64,000 nt of DNA. Source: an uncultured Muribaculaceae bacterium (GTDB lineage Bacteria; Bacteroidota; Bacteroidia; Bacteroidales; Muribaculaceae). Every line of letters begins with the position of its first letter. Position 1 is the stretch's first letter. Shown here piece after piece: positions 51,944 through 61,287 of the stretch. Location of the stretch: contig CAKUQQ010000001.1 in NCBI GenBank assembly GCA_934675575.1, positions 186,001-250,000 on the forward strand, read 5' to 3'. A program made the translations under genes and the position numbers. The notes under the pieces were generated by a model that was given only the letters and a program-made list of their open reading frames with translations, was not told the origin of the DNA and did not search any database.

Positions 51944-53187
51944 ATCTGAGAAACATATACGACTCGCGGCGCATTTGGAAGGTGGCACTCATTGCAGTGC
52001 TGCTGGTGCTCATGGTCGTGTTTATCGTGATTTCAAACAATCTGGTCAAAGACCTCTCGAAGCAGGAGCGCGACCGCATGGAGATTTGGGCCAATGCCAC
52101 CAAGGAGCTTGCCTCTATGGGCAGCGAGTCGCAGCTCGACAGTCTTGGCAACCCATTGCCCATGGTCACCACCGATGTGGACTTCTTGCTCTCAATTATT
52201 GAGGACAACCACAACATACCGGTGCTGCTCGTTGACGACCACGACAACATATTGCTTAACCGCAACTTCAAGCTCCCGGAGCCTGTTGACAGCCTCGACC
52301 CCACAAAGATTTCTGACAAAAACCGTGCTTTTCTTGAGCGCAAGCTCGCCAAGCTCAAACGCTCGGCCAACAACAAGATAGAAATAGACATCGACAGCCA
52401 CACCACGCAATACCTTTATTTTGAGGAGTCAACGGTGCTTCGCCGCCTCACTTACTTCCCCTATGTGGAGTTGGCGGTGATATTTGTGTTTCTTGCCATA
52501 GCCTACTTTGCGCTTGTGAGCATTAAAAAAGCCGAGCAAAACAAGGTGTGGGTGGGATTGTCAAAAGAAACAGCCCACCAGCTGGGTACGCCCATATCAT
52601 CGCTCATGGCATGGACTCAGATGCTCGACTCCATGGGCGTGGACCAAGACATTGTGGCCGACATGGACAAAGATGTGCATCGCTTGTCGGTGATAGCCGA
52701 CAGGTTCTCGAAGATAGGCTCAATGCCCGAAAAAGAGCTTACGTTTATCAACGAGGCTGTGGAAAAGGCGTTGGAATATATGAGCAACCGCATTCCCAAG
52801 CGTGTACGCCTCACCATTCACACCGACGACGCGCGCAACTGCGGTATTATGCTTTGCCAGTCGCTCTTTGAGTGGGTTATGGAAAACCTCACCAAAAATG
52901 CAGTAGATGCCATGAGCGGCGAGGGCAGTATCGACATCACCGTCACTGCCGACGGCCCCGATGCCGCCGTGATACTGGTGAAAGACACTGGCAAGGGCAT
53001 TCCGCGCAAAAATTGGAAAGATGTGTTCACACCGGGATTCACGACCAAAAAGCGGGGGTGGGGACTTGGACTCACATTGGTGAAACGCATAATCGAGGAG
53101 TATCACAACGGAAAAATATATATAAAAGAATCGGAAATCGGGCATGGCACCACATTCTGCATCGAGCTTCCAAAAGTAAAATCGTGA
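51940..53187 (+). CDS. Membrane sensor histidine kinase without adjacent response regulator
   Basis: Sensor kinase of 415 residues. Helix 1 (WKVALIAVLLVLMVVFIVI) and helix 2 (about residues 173-192) enclose a periplasmic sensor of about 130 residues. The H-box is SKETAHQLGTPISSLMAW, the N-box WVMENLTKNAVDAM, G1 VKDTGKGIP and G2 KKRGWGLGLTLVKRI. No response regulator is encoded in the window, so its partner is elsewhere. It is coupled to the HAD phosphatase upstream and followed six bases later by an MBL-fold gene. Confidence 0.92.
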   Translation: MNLRNIYDSRRIWKVALIAVLLVLMVVFIVISNNLVKDLSKQERDRMEIWANATKELASMGSESQLDSLGNPLPMVTTDVDFLLSIIEDNHNIPVLLVDDHDNILLNRNFKLPEPVDSLDPTKISDKNRAFLERKLAKLKRSANNKIEIDIDSHTTQYLYFEESTVLRRLTYFPYVELAVIFVFLAIAYFALVSIKKAEQNKVWVGLSKETAHQLGTPISSLMAWTQMLDSMGVDQDIVADMDKDVHRLSVIADRFSKIGSMPEKELTFINEAVEKALEYMSNRIPKRVRLTIHTDDARNCGIMLCQSLFEWVMENLTKNAVDAMSGEGSIDITVTADGPDAAVILVKDTGKGIPRKNWKDVFTPGFTTKKRGWGLGLTLVKRIIEEYHNGKIYIKESEIGHGTTFCIELPKVKS

Positions 53188-53193
53188 ATTTAT

Positions 53194-53997
53194 ATGGAGA
53201 AAATTATTATGTTAGGCACAGGCAACGCTATGTGCACCCGCTGCTACAACACTTGCTTTTTTCTCGGCACTCCTGCCGGCGGACTCATGGTTGACGCCGG
53301 TGGCGGCAATGGCATTTTCAGGCAGCTCTACAAGGCTCACTTGCAGTTTGAGGACATACGCCACTTGTTTGTGACCCACGCCCACACCGACCACATTTTG
53401 GGCGTGATATGGCTCATACGCAAAATTTCTCCGCTCATCAACAAAGGCCGCTACAAAGCCCCGTTCACCATCTATTGCCACGATGGCGTGAAGCACGCCA
53501 TTGAGGTAATGTGCTCGCTCATGCTGCCGCGAAAGATAGGCAGTGCTGTGGGCGATACCATCATTTTGCGCGAGGTGACCGATGGTGAGACGGTGGAAAT
53601 CGACGATATGAAGGTCACGTTTTTCGACATCTGCTCCACCAAGCTCAAGCAGTTTGGTTTCAAGGCCGTGCTGCCCAGCGGCAAGACGGTGGTGTGTCTT
53701 GGCGATGAGCCTTACAGCGCTCACGAAAAGCCCTATGCCGAGGGTGCTGACTGGTTGCTCTGCGAGGCGTTCTGCCTGTATAACGACCGAGCCACATTCC
53801 GCCCCTACGAGAAAAATCACAGCACAGCTCTCGATGCAGGCAAGCTGGCTGGTGAGCTGGGTGTGAAAAATCTGCTCCTCTATCACACCGAGGACACTAA
53901 CCTGTTGCAACGCAAAGCCACTTACACGGCCGAGGCGAAAAGTGTGTTTGACGGCAATGTGTGTGTGCCAGACGACCTTGAGGTAATCGACTTGTAG
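53194..53997 (+). CDS. MBL-fold metallohydrolase (RNase Z-like)
   Basis: Metallo-beta-lactamase-fold hydrolase of 267 residues resembling ribonuclease Z and related phosphodiesterases. The metal motif is FVTHAHTDHILG and later ligands are CLGDEPYS, KNHSTALDAG and LLLYHTEDT. GTGNAMCTRCYNTCFFLG replaces the usual GTG...P opening and carries three Cys. It lies last in the HAD-kinase-MBL operon. Substrate uncertain. Confidence 0.85.
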   Translation: MEKIIMLGTGNAMCTRCYNTCFFLGTPAGGLMVDAGGGNGIFRQLYKAHLQFEDIRHLFVTHAHTDHILGVIWLIRKISPLINKGRYKAPFTIYCHDGVKHAIEVMCSLMLPRKIGSAVGDTIILREVTDGETVEIDDMKVTFFDICSTKLKQFGFKAVLPSGKTVVCLGDEPYSAHEKPYAEGADWLLCEAFCLYNDRATFRPYEKNHSTALDAGKLAGELGVKNLLLYHTEDTNLLQRKATYTAEAKSVFDGNVCVPDDLEVIDL

Positions 53998-54015
53998 ATA
54001 TAGAGATATAATCTC

Positions 54016-54032
54016 CGCCTTTTTCTTAGGCG
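54016..54032. terminator. Weak hairpin between convergent MBL and rnhB genes
   Basis: CGCCT pairs with AGGCG around TTTTCTT. Only five base pairs, so a weak call. Confidence 0.3.
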
Positions 54033-54074
54033 TTGGGGGGAAGAAAATTAAAAAGCAGAAATCTGTAATAGAAA

Positions 54075-54668
54075 TCAAAACAGCGACAGCTGCTTGTGCA
54101 GGCAAAATGATTTGCGGTGATATGGCGTGATGTCAAATTGCTCTATTGCCGCATAGTGCTCTCGTGTGGGGTAGCCCTTGTTTTTGTCCCAGTGATATTG
54201 TGGATATTCCTCGGCAATTTTGCGCATATAGGCATCGCGGTGGGTTTTTGCCAGAATCGATGCTGCCGCTATGTTCATCATGGTGGCATCGCCCTTCACT
54301 ATCGTTTGAAACGGTATGGCGTGATATGGCTTGAAGCGGTTGCCGTCAACGAGTATGTATTCCGGTCTCACTGCAAGCTGGTCGAGTGCGCGGTGCATTG
54401 CCAAGATTGAGGCGTTGAGAATGTTGATTTCGTCGATTTCCTGCGGACTCACCATTGCCACAGCCCACGCCACAGCCTCGCTCTCTATTATGGGGCGCAA
54501 CCGTTCGCGCTGACGCTCGTTGAGTTTCTTGCTGTCGTTGATGAGCTCATTGCTGAAATGCGGTGGCAAAATCACTGCTGCTGCGCACACAGGGCCTGCC
54601 AGCGGACCGCGTCCGGCTTCGTCACACCCGGCTTCAATGCGTCCGTCAACAAGAAATTGCTTCAACAT
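54075..54668 (-). CDS. rnhB: Ribonuclease HII
   Basis: RNase HII of 197 residues that cuts the RNA strand of RNA/DNA hybrids and removes single ribonucleotides from DNA. The motif GCDEAGRGPLAGPVCAAAV holds the first two catalytic acids, and YILVDGNRF and HRDAYM follow. Length is normal. The start at 54668 is the only reasonable ATG. It lies 50 bases after ispB in the same direction. Confidence 0.95.
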   Translation of the reverse strand: MLKQFLVDGRIEAGCDEAGRGPLAGPVCAAAVILPPHFSNELINDSKKLNERQRERLRPIIESEAVAWAVAMVSPQEIDEINILNASILAMHRALDQLAVRPEYILVDGNRFKPYHAIPFQTIVKGDATMMNIAAASILAKTHRDAYMRKIAEEYPQYHWDKNKGYPTREHYAAIEQFDITPYHRKSFCLHKQLSLF

Positions 54669-54718
54669 AACAATGCGTGTTTTTTTGTGTGGGTAGTTGT
54701 ATGTGTTTTTTCGAAAAA

Positions 54719-55693
54719 TCAGATTTCGCGCTCAATCACAAAGTTGAAAATGGCTTTGAGCGATTCTATGGTGTCGCAGTCGCCATAGGCTTCAAGTTCT
54801 CGCTCGGCCTCGTCGCGCAGCTTCGTCATTTCGTTGTAGGCATAGTCAATGCCGCCGTTTGCCTTGGCAAACTCTATTAGCTGCTCTATTTCGTCGGTGT
54901 CAAGCATTTCTTTGTGTACCAGACGGTTCATCTCGTCATGACCCTCTGCGTCGTCTTTGGTGAGTGCATATATTAGTGGCAGTGTCACCTTGCCCTCGCG
55001 CAGGTCGTTGCCCGTGGGCTTGCCTATGGCAGGGTCGTTGTAGTAGTCAAATGTGTCGTCCTTTATCTGGAAGCACAGTCCGAGCAGGTCGGCATAACGT
55101 TTTATGGCCGTCAGCTGCTTTGGTTTTGCTCCTGCGGCAAGTCCACCCACTTCCACACAGCTTGTGAACAATGAGGCAGTTTTGCGGCCTATGATTTCGT
55201 AGTAGGCTTTCTCGTTGATGTTGCGGCTGCGGGCTGTGTCAAACTGGTTGATTTCGCCAAGCGACAGGTCGCGGCCGAGTTTCGACAGCGACTTCATGAT
55301 GTTGAAGTCTTGAGCCTTTGAGGCGCATGCCAAAGCTCCGCTCACAAAAAAGTCGCCCACAAGCACAGCCACGTGGTTGTCCCACACACTGTTGATGGTG
55401 GCGGCTCCATGACGCTCCTTGGAGCGGTCTATCACATCATCGTGAATTAGCGATGCGTTGTGCAGCATCTCTATGGCCGCGCCCGAGTAGAGCACATTAT
55501 CGGTTATGCCGCCAAAAAGCCGTCCGCTGAGCAGCACGAGTATGGGGCGCAGCTGCTTGCCTTTGGTCACAAGATACTTGCTCACAATGCTGTTCATGAG
55601 GGCACTGTCGCTTTTCAAAGTGTCCTCTATAATCTTGTTGAGAGCTTTTAAATCAGGACCTATTGACTTCTTGATGTCTTCGAGTTTGACCAT
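54719..55693 (-). CDS. ispB: Long-chain polyprenyl diphosphate synthase
   Basis: Trans-prenyltransferase of 324 residues making the octaprenyl-type tail for menaquinone. The first aspartate-rich motif is HDDVIDRSKERHG and the second is KDDTFDYYNDP. GDFFVSGAL and GKQLRPILVLLSGRLFGG are conserved. Chain length cannot be fixed from sequence. It begins an operon with rnhB, from a promoter at 55711-55718. Confidence 0.92.
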   Translation of the reverse strand: MVKLEDIKKSIGPDLKALNKIIEDTLKSDSALMNSIVSKYLVTKGKQLRPILVLLSGRLFGGITDNVLYSGAAIEMLHNASLIHDDVIDRSKERHGAATINSVWDNHVAVLVGDFFVSGALACASKAQDFNIMKSLSKLGRDLSLGEINQFDTARSRNINEKAYYEIIGRKTASLFTSCVEVGGLAAGAKPKQLTAIKRYADLLGLCFQIKDDTFDYYNDPAIGKPTGNDLREGKVTLPLIYALTKDDAEGHDEMNRLVHKEMLDTDEIEQLIEFAKANGGIDYAYNEMTKLRDEAERELEAYGDCDTIESLKAIFNFVIEREI

Positions 55694-55710
55694 TTATTCT
55701 TAATTCTACA

Positions 55711-55718
55711 CAAAAGTA
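55711..55718 (-). promoter_or_regulatory. -7 box TACTTTTG of ispB-rnhB
   Basis: Exact TAnnTTTG match on the minus strand, 17 bases before the ATG at 55693. Confidence 0.6.
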
Positions 55719-55858
55719 AGAATAATTATTTGCTATAATTAAATTTTGGTCTAAATATTTCCTAATGCCGATTAAATGGTCTAAATTTATATGTTTTTAT
55801 CATGCGGCCGTCCGGCAACGGCGCAGTTATTTTAACCAAATTTCCCAATAGCAGAATA

Positions 55859-58630
55859 ATGGAACAAAAACGTCTATTCCTACTCGATGCCTATGCTCTG
55901 ATTTTCAGAGCTTATTATGCCATGCTACGCACACACCGCACCACGGCTTCCGGTCTTAACACCTCGGCAATTTTTGGCTTTGTCAACACGCTTCAAGATT
56001 TGCTCAAGCGAGAAACCCCCACACACATTGCTGTGTGTTTCGACCCTGCCGGCAAGACATTCCGCCACGAGGAATATCCGGCCTACAAGGCGCAGCGCGA
56101 AGCCACCCCCGAAGACATAAAGCTCTCCGTTCCCTACATAAAGCAAATTCTTGACGCTTATAACATAACTGTGTGTGAAGTGCCTGGTTTTGAGGCCGAT
56201 GATGTGGTGGGCACACTGTCGAGGCTTGCGTCAGAGCGAGGCTACCAGACCTTTATGGTGACCGGCGACAAGGACTTCGGGCAGCTTGTGAAACCTAATG
56301 TGAAGATTTATAACCCTGGCAAAAATGAAATTCTTGGCGTGGCTGAGGTTAACGCGAAATATGGTCTTGAGTCGCCGCTTCAGGTAATCGACTTGCTTGG
56401 ACTCATGGGCGATGCCGCCGACAACATTCCCGGTTGCCCAGGCGTGGGCCCGAAAACCGCCGAAAAGCTAATTGCCACCTATGGCTCCATTGAGAACTTG
56501 CTTGACCACACCGACGAGCTTAAAGGCTCACTCAAGCAGAAGGTGAGCGACAATGCCGAGCAAATACGCCTGTCAAAGCATCTTGCCACAATCAGAACCG
56601 ATGTGCCGATAGAATTTGATGACGAGCGATTTAAGCGCGTGCCGGTTGACTACGTTAAGTTGCGCGAAGTGTTCTCACAACTTGAGTTCCGCACGCTCAC
56701 CACACGCATCATCGACCACGGTGAGGCTAATGTGGGGCTTGAGGGTGTGGCGGCTTCGGCCGATGATACCGAAGTGCAGCTCTCGCTTTTTGGCGATGAG
56801 GAAACTCCTGCGGCAAATGCAGCCCCTGCGCCGCCACACAACTCTTTTTCAGCTGCGTCGTGCCACTACACCTTGGTGTCAGACGCCGACGAGGCTGCTG
56901 GCATAGTGAAGAGATTGCTTACACTCGACAGGGTGGCTGTGCACATTGTGGCCGACGGCAGCGAGGCTATGCGTGCCCATGTGGTTGGCTATGCGCTGTG
57001 CGGGACCAAAGGCACTGCCTATTATTTGCCAGCCGATGGATTTGGTTGGATTACCGAGGCCGTGAAGCCGTTGTTTGCCGGCAAGGCGTGCATTGTGAGC
57101 AGCGATGTGAAACGCGACATGGTGATATTGAAAAATCGTGCGGTTGACTTCACAGCCCCATACTACGACACCGGCGTGGTTCATTATCTGCTGCAGCCGG
57201 AGCGTTATCACGACACGGCAAGTGTGGCCGAAACTTTGCTTGGCTATGTGGCAATCTCTCCCGACACGGTGCTTGGTGCCAAGGGCAAAAAGCGTGGCTA
57301 TGCTGCCGTTTCACCCGAAAAGCTCACCGACTGGGCTTGTGAGCTTGCCGACCTAACCCTGCAGCTGCCCGACGTGCTTAATGCAAAAATAGAAGAAATA
57401 GGGTTGACACACCTGTTGACCGATGTGGAGCTGCCTCTGGTTGAGGTGCTTGCCGACATGGAGCTGACTGGCGCGAGAATTGACGTCAAAGCTCTCAACG
57501 ACTACTCCGTGACGCTCACCTCGCAAATGAATAAGCTTGAGCAGGAGTGTTTTGAGCTTGCCGGCGAGAAATTCAACACGGCTTCGCCTGCACAGGTGGG
57601 CGAGGTGCTGTTTGACAAACTGAAGATTGACGACAAGGCAAAGAAAACCAAGACAGGGCAATATTCCACCACCGAGGAGATTTTGCTGCGACTGCGCGAC
57701 CGTCACCCCCTTGTGGGGCACATTCTGGAGTTACGCGGCATACGCAAATTGCTGTCAACCTACGTCAACGCCCTGCCGGAGCTGATTAATCCGCGCACGG
57801 GGCGCATACACACCACCTATAACCAGACGGTGACGGCAACCGGACGCTTGTCGTCGGCAAACCCTAACTTGCAGAACATTCCGGTGCGCACCGACGACGG
57901 CAAGGAAATACGCCGGGCTTTCATTCCGGCCGACGGCAATTTGTTTTTCAGTGCCGACTATTCGCAGATAGAGCTACGCCTTGTGGCCGACTTAAGCCAT
58001 GATGAAACCATGCTTGATGCCTTTGCCCACAACGTAGATGTGCATGCCCTCACGGCTTCGCGCATATATCATGAGCCAATAGAGAGCGTCACGCCTGAGC
58101 AGCGGCGCAAGGCCAAGACCGCCAATTTTGGCATACTCTATGGCATATCGGCATTCGGGTTGTCGGAGCGGTTGCAGATTCCGCGCTCCGAGGCCAAGAT
58201 GCTCATTGATGGTTATTATGAAACATTCCCAAAGGTGAAAGAATACAAGGAGCGTTGCATAGCTCACGCCAAAGAAAAAGGCTATGTGACTACGCTCTAT
58301 GGCCGCCGGCGCATGCTGCCAGAAATCAATTCGCGCAACGCTGTGGTGCGAGGCTTCTCGGAGCGCAATGCCGTCAATGCTCCCATACAGGGCACGGCAG
58401 CCGACATCATAAAGGTGGCTATGGTACGCATATTCAGCCGTTTTAAGGCCGAAGGACTGAAGTCGAAGATGATACTCCAGGTGCATGATGAGTTGAACTT
58501 CGATGTGGTGCCGTCGGAGTTGCCGGTGGTGAGTAACATTGTGATTACCGAGATGGAGAATGCCTACAAGGGCGATGTGAAGCTTGAGGCTTCACACGGA
58601 GTGGCGACTAACTGGCTCGATGCTCATTAA
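55859..58630 (+). CDS. polA: DNA polymerase I
   Basis: Repair and Okazaki-fragment polymerase of about 923 residues. Residues 1-290 are the 5' nuclease (FDPAGKTFRHEEYPAYKAQR; GDKDFGQLV; PGVGPKTAEKL). Residues about 345-530 are the 3'-5' exonuclease fold. The rest is the polymerase, with motif A SADYSQIELR, motif B RRKAKTANFGILYG and motif C QVHDELNFDV. The exonuclease core looks inactive: the D-x-E of motif I is replaced in VAVHIVADGSEAM and the motif III Tyr/Asp in WACELADLT. The ATG at 55859 (MEQKRLFLLDAYALIF) is chosen over 55802 by homology. GGTCTAAAT occurs twice upstream (55748, 55778). Confidence 0.96.
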   Translation: MEQKRLFLLDAYALIFRAYYAMLRTHRTTASGLNTSAIFGFVNTLQDLLKRETPTHIAVCFDPAGKTFRHEEYPAYKAQREATPEDIKLSVPYIKQILDAYNITVCEVPGFEADDVVGTLSRLASERGYQTFMVTGDKDFGQLVKPNVKIYNPGKNEILGVAEVNAKYGLESPLQVIDLLGLMGDAADNIPGCPGVGPKTAEKLIATYGSIENLLDHTDELKGSLKQKVSDNAEQIRLSKHLATIRTDVPIEFDDERFKRVPVDYVKLREVFSQLEFRTLTTRIIDHGEANVGLEGVAASADDTEVQLSLFGDEETPAANAAPAPPHNSFSAASCHYTLVSDADEAAGIVKRLLTLDRVAVHIVADGSEAMRAHVVGYALCGTKGTAYYLPADGFGWITEAVKPLFAGKACIVSSDVKRDMVILKNRAVDFTAPYYDTGVVHYLLQPERYHDTASVAETLLGYVAISPDTVLGAKGKKRGYAAVSPEKLTDWACELADLTLQLPDVLNAKIEEIGLTHLLTDVELPLVEVLADMELTGARIDVKALNDYSVTLTSQMNKLEQECFELAGEKFNTASPAQVGEVLFDKLKIDDKAKKTKTGQYSTTEEILLRLRDRHPLVGHILELRGIRKLLSTYVNALPELINPRTGRIHTTYNQTVTATGRLSSANPNLQNIPVRTDDGKEIRRAFIPADGNLFFSADYSQIELRLVADLSHDETMLDAFAHNVDVHALTASRIYHEPIESVTPEQRRKAKTANFGILYGISAFGLSERLQIPRSEAKMLIDGYYETFPKVKEYKERCIAHAKEKGYVTTLYGRRRMLPEINSRNAVVRGFSERNAVNAPIQGTAADIIKVAMVRIFSRFKAEGLKSKMILQVHDELNFDVVPSELPVVSNIVITEMENAYKGDVKLEASHGVATNWLDAH

Positions 58631-58687
58631 ACTTGCTGAACGGAGAAACGATATATATTTTTAACATAACTAATAAGCAAAACTAAA

Positions 58688-60910
58688 ATGAAAAAAAGAT
58701 TTGGTATGATTTTAACGCTTGCCTGCGCCATGGCGTTTTCTTTGCCGGCACAGCTGCGTTTTACAACGGCCAAGTTCCACATGGGCGACAACCCGGAGTG
58801 GAAGGCACAGAACTTCGACGACAGCAGTTGGAAGTCGGTGGCCACCGACATCACATGGCAAGGGCAGAATATGCTCAAGGAAAACACATGCGGCTGGTAT
58901 CGCGTGAAGTTTGTGCTGCCAAAATCCATGCTTGAGAACTCCGACAACAAGTCGGTTGTGGTTTTCGACCTCAATAAAATTGACGATGCCGACGAGACTT
59001 ATCTCAATGGCAAGCTGATAGGAAAGACAGGTGCTATTCCACAGCAGGGCGTGGCTTATGAATCCAAGTTTGATGTGCATCGCATCTACTCGTTGCCTGT
59101 CAACGACGCGCGGCTCAATTGGGGCGGTGAGAACATTCTTGCCGTGAGAGCTTATAACGGCACTGGCGACGGTGGCATGAACGGTGGCCCAATCACCATT
59201 TCTGTGCCAAGCAATAGCGATTATATAGAAATCACATCGTCGCAGACCGATGTGACGCGCAAAACAGGAATGTGCACCGTCAAGCTTCACAACCAGCTCA
59301 AGGTGGCTCAGAAAGGGAAACTTGTGATTACCACCACCGACCCCGCCACTGGCAGCGCCATAGGCAAGGTGTCGAAAAACGTGGTGCTGAAGTCAGAAGG
59401 CGATGCCGCCGTGTCATTCAAATATCCGAGCAATAAGATAACACTTGTGAAAGTGAGCTTTGAGCCGGGCAAAGGCAAGGCTCGCACTGCTGAATTTGTG
59501 CCAAAATACATTCTCACTCCCGAGGCTCCTGCCGCTCCGCGCATCAATGGTCCTGACCTGATGGGGGTGCGTCCTGGCTCGCCTGTGATTTTCAAAATCC
59601 CGGCTTCTGGTGAGCGCCCCATGAAATACTCTGTTGAGCGCCTGCCCAAAGGACTCTCTGTCAACCCCGACAATGGTGCGATTTCTGGCAAGTTCGACAA
59701 AGAAGGCGTTTATGAGGTGACTTTAGTTGCCACCAACGCCAAGGGTACAGCCCGCAAGAAATTTGAGTTCCATGTGGGGCTGCAAATCGGTCTCACTCCG
59801 CCTATGGGTTGGAACAGCTGGAACTGCTGGGGTCTCAGCGTGTCGCAGGAAAAAGTGATTTCTTCAGCTAAGGCTTTGCTCGACAAGGGCCTTGCCGACT
59901 ATGGATATAGCTACATCAACGTTGACGATGCTTGGGAGGCTCCTAAGCGCAATGCCGACGGCACTATAGCTTGCAACGAGAAATTCCCCGACATGAAAGG
60001 CTTGGGCGACTTCTTGCACAGCAATGGTCTGCGCTTTGGCATCTATTCATCTCCAGGCGATATGACTTGCGGCCAGCACCTTGGTTCACTCGACCACGAA
60101 AAGCAAGACGCCGAAACCTACAATAGCTGGGGTGTTGACTACCTGAAATATGACTGGTGCGGATATTTTAAGGTGTTTAATGCCGACCGCGACAAGACCA
60201 CCGCAGCCTATGTGCGTCCATACCTGCTCATGGAGAAGTATCTGCGTGAGCAGCCGCGCGACATCTTCTACAGCCTTTGCCAGTATGGCATGGCCGATGT
60301 GTGGAAGTGGGGCAACGTGGTTGACGCCAACTCTTGGCGCACCACAGGCGACATCACCGACACTTGGTCGTCGCTCTATCAGATAGGTTTCATTCAGCAG
60401 GCCGAGCTTTATCCTTATGCCAAGCCGGGCAACTGGAACGACCCCGATATGCTCATTGTGGGCAAAGTGGGTTGGGGACCTCAACTGCGCGACTCTCGAC
60501 TCACTGCCGATGAGCAATACACCCACATCAGCTTGTGGTCGCTTCTTGCAGCAAACATGCTGATTGGTTGCGATATAGCCCAGATGGACGAGTTTACTTG
60601 TGCTTTGCTTTGTAACAACGAGGTGGTTGCTGTCAACCAAGACCGTCTTGGCCGTCAGGCAAAGCGTGAGGTGGTTGATGGCAAAATCCAGATTTGGAAA
60701 CGTCCGTTGCACGATGGCAGCTATGCTGTGGGCATATTCAACATAGGTCTTGACAACGATACCGTTGACTTTGGTGCTTACCTTTCACAGCTTGGCATAT
60801 CTCAACTCAAGTCGGTGCGCAACCTTTGGGAACAAAAAGACCTTGACACGGCAAATCTTCGTTACTTCATTCCGTCGCACGGTGTGAAATTCCTCAAGAT
60901 AAAGTATTGA
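58688..60910 (+). CDS. Alpha-galactosidase, glycoside hydrolase family 27
   Basis: Exported enzyme of 740 residues that removes terminal alpha-galactose from oligosaccharides. Signal peptide about 1-22 (AMAFSLPAQ). Residues 25-180 form a galactose-binding-like jelly roll (DNPEWKAQNFDDSSWKSVA). An Ig-like putative binding domain follows (PAAPRINGPDLMGVRPGSPV). The GH27 barrel starts TPPMGWNSWNCWGLSVSQEK near residue 370. The nucleophile Asp is in YLKYDWCGY and the acid/base Asp in RTTGDITDTW; NWNDPDMLIVG is also typical. It ends with a small beta domain. It is monocistronic with a clear terminator. Confidence 0.94.
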   Translation: MKKRFGMILTLACAMAFSLPAQLRFTTAKFHMGDNPEWKAQNFDDSSWKSVATDITWQGQNMLKENTCGWYRVKFVLPKSMLENSDNKSVVVFDLNKIDDADETYLNGKLIGKTGAIPQQGVAYESKFDVHRIYSLPVNDARLNWGGENILAVRAYNGTGDGGMNGGPITISVPSNSDYIEITSSQTDVTRKTGMCTVKLHNQLKVAQKGKLVITTTDPATGSAIGKVSKNVVLKSEGDAAVSFKYPSNKITLVKVSFEPGKGKARTAEFVPKYILTPEAPAAPRINGPDLMGVRPGSPVIFKIPASGERPMKYSVERLPKGLSVNPDNGAISGKFDKEGVYEVTLVATNAKGTARKKFEFHVGLQIGLTPPMGWNSWNCWGLSVSQEKVISSAKALLDKGLADYGYSYINVDDAWEAPKRNADGTIACNEKFPDMKGLGDFLHSNGLRFGIYSSPGDMTCGQHLGSLDHEKQDAETYNSWGVDYLKYDWCGYFKVFNADRDKTTAAYVRPYLLMEKYLREQPRDIFYSLCQYGMADVWKWGNVVDANSWRTTGDITDTWSSLYQIGFIQQAELYPYAKPGNWNDPDMLIVGKVGWGPQLRDSRLTADEQYTHISLWSLLAANMLIGCDIAQMDEFTCALLCNNEVVAVNQDRLGRQAKREVVDGKIQIWKRPLHDGSYAVGIFNIGLDNDTVDFGAYLSQLGISQLKSVRNLWEQKDLDTANLRYFIPSHGVKFLKIKY

Positions 60911-60939
60911 TTACTATTTCTCATAACCCATAACTAAGC

Positions 60940-60979
60940 AGAATGGCAGGAGCCGCATACGGCCCTTGCCATTCTTTTT
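60940..60979 (+). terminator. Terminator after the GH27 gene
   Basis: AGAATGGCA (60940-60948) pairs with TGCCATTCT (60967-60975), followed by TTTTG. Confidence 0.85.
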
Positions 60980-61029
60980 GCTGAAAAATCAAATTGGCGA
61001 AAAAGTTGTGAATTGTGAATTAAAAATGC

Positions 61030-61037
61030 TATCTTTG
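61030..61037 (+). promoter_or_regulatory. -7 box TATCTTTG of the tRNA-Pro gene
   Basis: Exact TAnnTTTG match, 17 bases before the mature tRNA 5' end, with a TTG about 21 bases upstream. Confidence 0.65.
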
Positions 61038-61054
61038 CACCACAAAACGATGTT

Positions 61055-61128
61055 CGGGGTGTAGCACAGTTGGTTAGCGCGCCACGTTCGGGACGTGGAG
61101 GTCGGACGTTCGAGTCGTCTTACCCCGA
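61055..61128 (+). tRNA. tRNA-Pro (anticodon CGG)
   Basis: Complete cloverleaf. The acceptor CGGGGTG pairs with TACCCCG (one G/T pair). The anticodon stem CCACG/CGTGG encloses loop TTCGGGA with anticodon CGG at 61088-61090. The T arm GGACG-TTCGAGT-CGTCT is normal. CCA is not encoded; the discriminator A is followed by CAG. Confidence 0.95.
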
Positions 61129-61138
61129 CAGAGCATTG

Positions 61139-61182
61139 CGAAGCGGAGGAACAATAATAGTTCTCTCCGCTTCGTTGCTTTA
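61139..61182 (+). terminator. Terminator after tRNA-Pro
   Basis: CGAAGCGGAG (61139-61148) pairs with CTCCGCTTCG (61165-61174), flanked by GCA/TTGC pairs, followed by TTTAT. Confidence 0.8.
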
Positions 61183-61242
61183 TAAGGTTGGCGTGCTAAA
61201 AAATACTCGCTTCTACACCGCTGTTATATAGCGGCTTTTCAC

Positions 61243-61250
61243 TAATTTTG
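61243..61250 (+). promoter_or_regulatory. -7 box TAATTTTG of the dus gene
   Basis: Exact TAnnTTTG match, 37 bases before the ATG at 61288. A small CCGCT/AGCGG hairpin lies just upstream at 61218-61235. Confidence 0.6.
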
Positions 61251-61287
61251 CGAATTGCAAACAACAAACAAAAAGACAATTTTCTCA

